From NCBI GenBank assembly GCA_022712975.1, contig JAFLJO010000054.1:1-33429 (forward strand): a DNA stretch of 33,429 nucleotides, written 5' to 3'. The translations under genes were made by a program, and so were the position numbers. Below the pieces are notes generated by a model. It did not search any database. It saw nothing but the letters and a program-made list of their open reading frames with translations, and was not told the origin of the DNA. Shown here one piece after another: positions 32,307-33,429 of this stretch. Position 1 is the stretch's first letter. Every line of letters begins with the position of its first letter. The stretch comes from Desulfocapsa sp. (GTDB lineage: Bacteria; Desulfobacterota; Desulfobulbia; Desulfobulbales; Desulfocapsaceae).

Positions 32307-32896
32307 CCAAGAGACTGACCCTTTTGCGGCATGGCAAAACCGGTTTCTCAGGAAAGTATGTGGGATCACAGGATGTGGTGCTATCCGCTGAGGGCGTGTT
32401 GCAAATGGAGAGCCTGAAAGATTCGTTTGAGAATTATCCTGTTGAAAACCTCATCTCAAGCCCCATGATTCGCTGCAAACAATCCTGTGAAATACTCTTT
32501 CCTCATCAAGCTGTATGCTATGATGAGGATTTGCGTGAGGTCGATTTTGGGCGATGGGAAACGATGAATTTTCAGGAAATAGTTAAAAAAGATCCTGAAC
32601 TTGTTGATTCATGGAGCAAGTGGTCTCTGGATTTTTGTTTTCCGGAAGGGGAGCGCATTGGACATTTTGTTAAAAGAGTCCAGAGAGCAGGGGAAAATAT
32701 AAAAAAATCACCAGAAACACATATAATGATTGTTGCCCATGGTGGAGTTATCAGGAACCTGATCTGTTATTTTTTAAATCTTAACCCTTCACTCTATCTT
32801 TTGTTTAACGTCCGGAAGGGATGTTATACTACTCTGGATCTTTTTGATAATGGTGCTGTGCTCACAGGTTTGAATCATGGAGTTGTGAAAGGATGA
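32303..32896 (+). CDS. cobC: CobC-like histidine phosphatase (probable alpha-ribazole phosphatase)
   Basis: 197 residues of the phosphoglycerate-mutase-like family. The catalytic His10 lies in LLRHGKT, the second histidine in VAHGGVIRN, and the acid region in REVDFGRWE (typical of CobC/GpmB). CobC removes the phosphate from alpha-ribazole-5'-phosphate or adenosylcobalamin-5'-phosphate. The family also includes unrelated phosphatases, but position between cbiH and cobU, with ATGA overlaps on both sides, strongly favours a cobalamin role. Confidence 0.85.
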   Translation: MTKRLTLLRHGKTGFSGKYVGSQDVVLSAEGVLQMESLKDSFENYPVENLISSPMIRCKQSCEILFPHQAVCYDEDLREVDFGRWETMNFQEIVKKDPELVDSWSKWSLDFCFPEGERIGHFVKRVQRAGENIKKSPETHIMIVAHGGVIRNLICYFLNLNPSLYLLFNVRKGCYTTLDLFDNGAVLTGLNHGVVKG

Positions 32897-33429
32897 GTTC
32901 AAGGTTTATTTTAGTTACAGGTGGTGCCAGAAGCGGAAAAAGCGATTACGCACAGGCACGTGCTGAATCAATATCCGGCCAGCACTGTTTCCTTGCCACC
33001 TGTCCTGCTATTGATCCTGAGATGGATGCAAGAATTGCTCGCCATAAGACAGACCGTGAGGAAGGTATCTGGCAAACCATAGAAGAGGAATTGGATATTG
33101 CTGGTGCTATACAATCACTCAAACCTGACACCGTATGTCTTCTTGATTGCTTAACCTTATGGGTGAACAACTTGATGTATGAGGCTGAAAGAACGAATGT
33201 AATGTTTGGTGAAAATGAAATAACAGCTAAAGCCATAGAACTTACCCAAAAGGCAAAAGAATTTTCAGGAACTTTGATTTGTGTAAGCAATGAAGTCGGA
33301 ATGGGAATTGTTCCAGACAATGCAACTGCCAGACGTTATCGTGACCTGGTTGGAAGAAGTAATCGAATAATTGCTGCCGCAGCCGATGAAGTAATACTTG
33401 TGAGTTGTGGTTTACCTCTGTTTCTAAAA
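32893..33429 (+). CDS. cobU: Adenosylcobinamide kinase/guanylyltransferase, 3' end outside window
   Basis: 179 codons are visible, in frame to the end of the window. Walker A is GGARSGKS (10-17). An ARIARHKTDRE segment carries the histidine (His51) where the family is guanylylated. LDCLTLWVNNLMYE and SNEVGMGIVPDN follow, both CobU/CobP hallmarks, and the usual C-terminal segment NRIIAAAADEVILVSCGLP(L) is reached, so little is missing. The enzyme phosphorylates adenosylcobinamide and converts it to the GDP form for nucleotide-loop assembly. The ATG overlaps the previous stop by four bases. Confidence 0.95.
   Translation, partial: MSSRFILVTGGARSGKSDYAQARAESISGQHCFLATCPAIDPEMDARIARHKTDREEGIWQTIEEELDIAGAIQSLKPDTVCLLDCLTLWVNNLMYEAERTNVMFGENEITAKAIELTQKAKEFSGTLICVSNEVGMGIVPDNATARRYRDLVGRSNRIIAAAADEVILVSCGLPLFLK

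Overview
The window looks like chromosomal DNA of a Gram-negative, anaerobic, moderately AT-rich bacterium. My best guess is a Desulfobacterota member close to Desulfotalea/Desulfocapsa. Reasons: a Tol envelope complex, early-cobalt (anaerobic) cobalamin genes, an oleBCD hydrocarbon cluster, and a dissociated lipid cluster of a type I remember from Desulfotalea and anammox planctomycetes. The assignment rests on gene content only.

Layout. 1-3446: the 3' end of greA, a TetR regulator of the Bacillus FadR type (minus) with an exact FadR-type operator upstream, then purD, a YrdC/Sua5 gene and a lone Hpt protein (plus). 3548-5161: a double-ATPase peptide ABC transporter subunit (minus) with no permease nearby. 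5336-10261: an overlapping plus-strand operon oleB-oleC-oleD followed by a BepA-like M48 protease with TPRs; no oleA is present. 10341-15738 (minus): tolQ-tolR-tolA-tolB-cpoB-tlyA, without a pal gene. 15831-21612 (minus, immediately upstream of tolQ): a lipid or polyene cluster of beta-ketoacyl synthase, ACP, two CrtI-like flavin oxidoreductases, a FabG-like reductase and a FabZ-like dehydratase. It has no enoyl reductase and no acyltransferase. A thioredoxin-reductase-like flavoprotein is divergent from it.

22868-27339: tRNA-His with a strong terminator, a zinc-ribbon protein, a prephenate dehydratase-ACT-prephenate dehydrogenase fusion with altered dehydratase and ACT motifs, a probable decayed small membrane-protein gene, an SH3b protein and a 44-codon secreted ORF. 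27336-30318 (minus): a sensor kinase and a receiver-kinase without a DNA-binding output domain. 30565-33429 (plus): cbiG, cbiH, a CobC-like phosphatase and cobU (cut by the window end), all overlapping, for adenosylcobalamin synthesis.

Two families of short interspersed repeats are scattered between genes. Family A carries GGAACG/CGTTCC ends and, in three copies, a tandem GGTAAGCGCAGACTCC. Copies lie next to greA, tlyA, tolA/tolB, the lipid cluster and the SH3b gene, and a 17-base piece lies inside the 3' end of purD. Family B has a TGCCC-TGC-GGGCA hairpin, a variable 7-base tandem array (consensus TMGGTRT) and a conserved tail. One copy sits between the two flavoenzyme genes of the lipid operon.

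The strongest candidate for an undescribed system is the lipid cluster: an ACP-bound chain could be built and left unsaturated because there is no enoyl reductase, then rearranged or reduced by two CrtI-like enzymes. The nearby oleBCD head-to-head hydrocarbon genes and the FadR operator may point to a shared theme of unusual lipids, but that link is inference.
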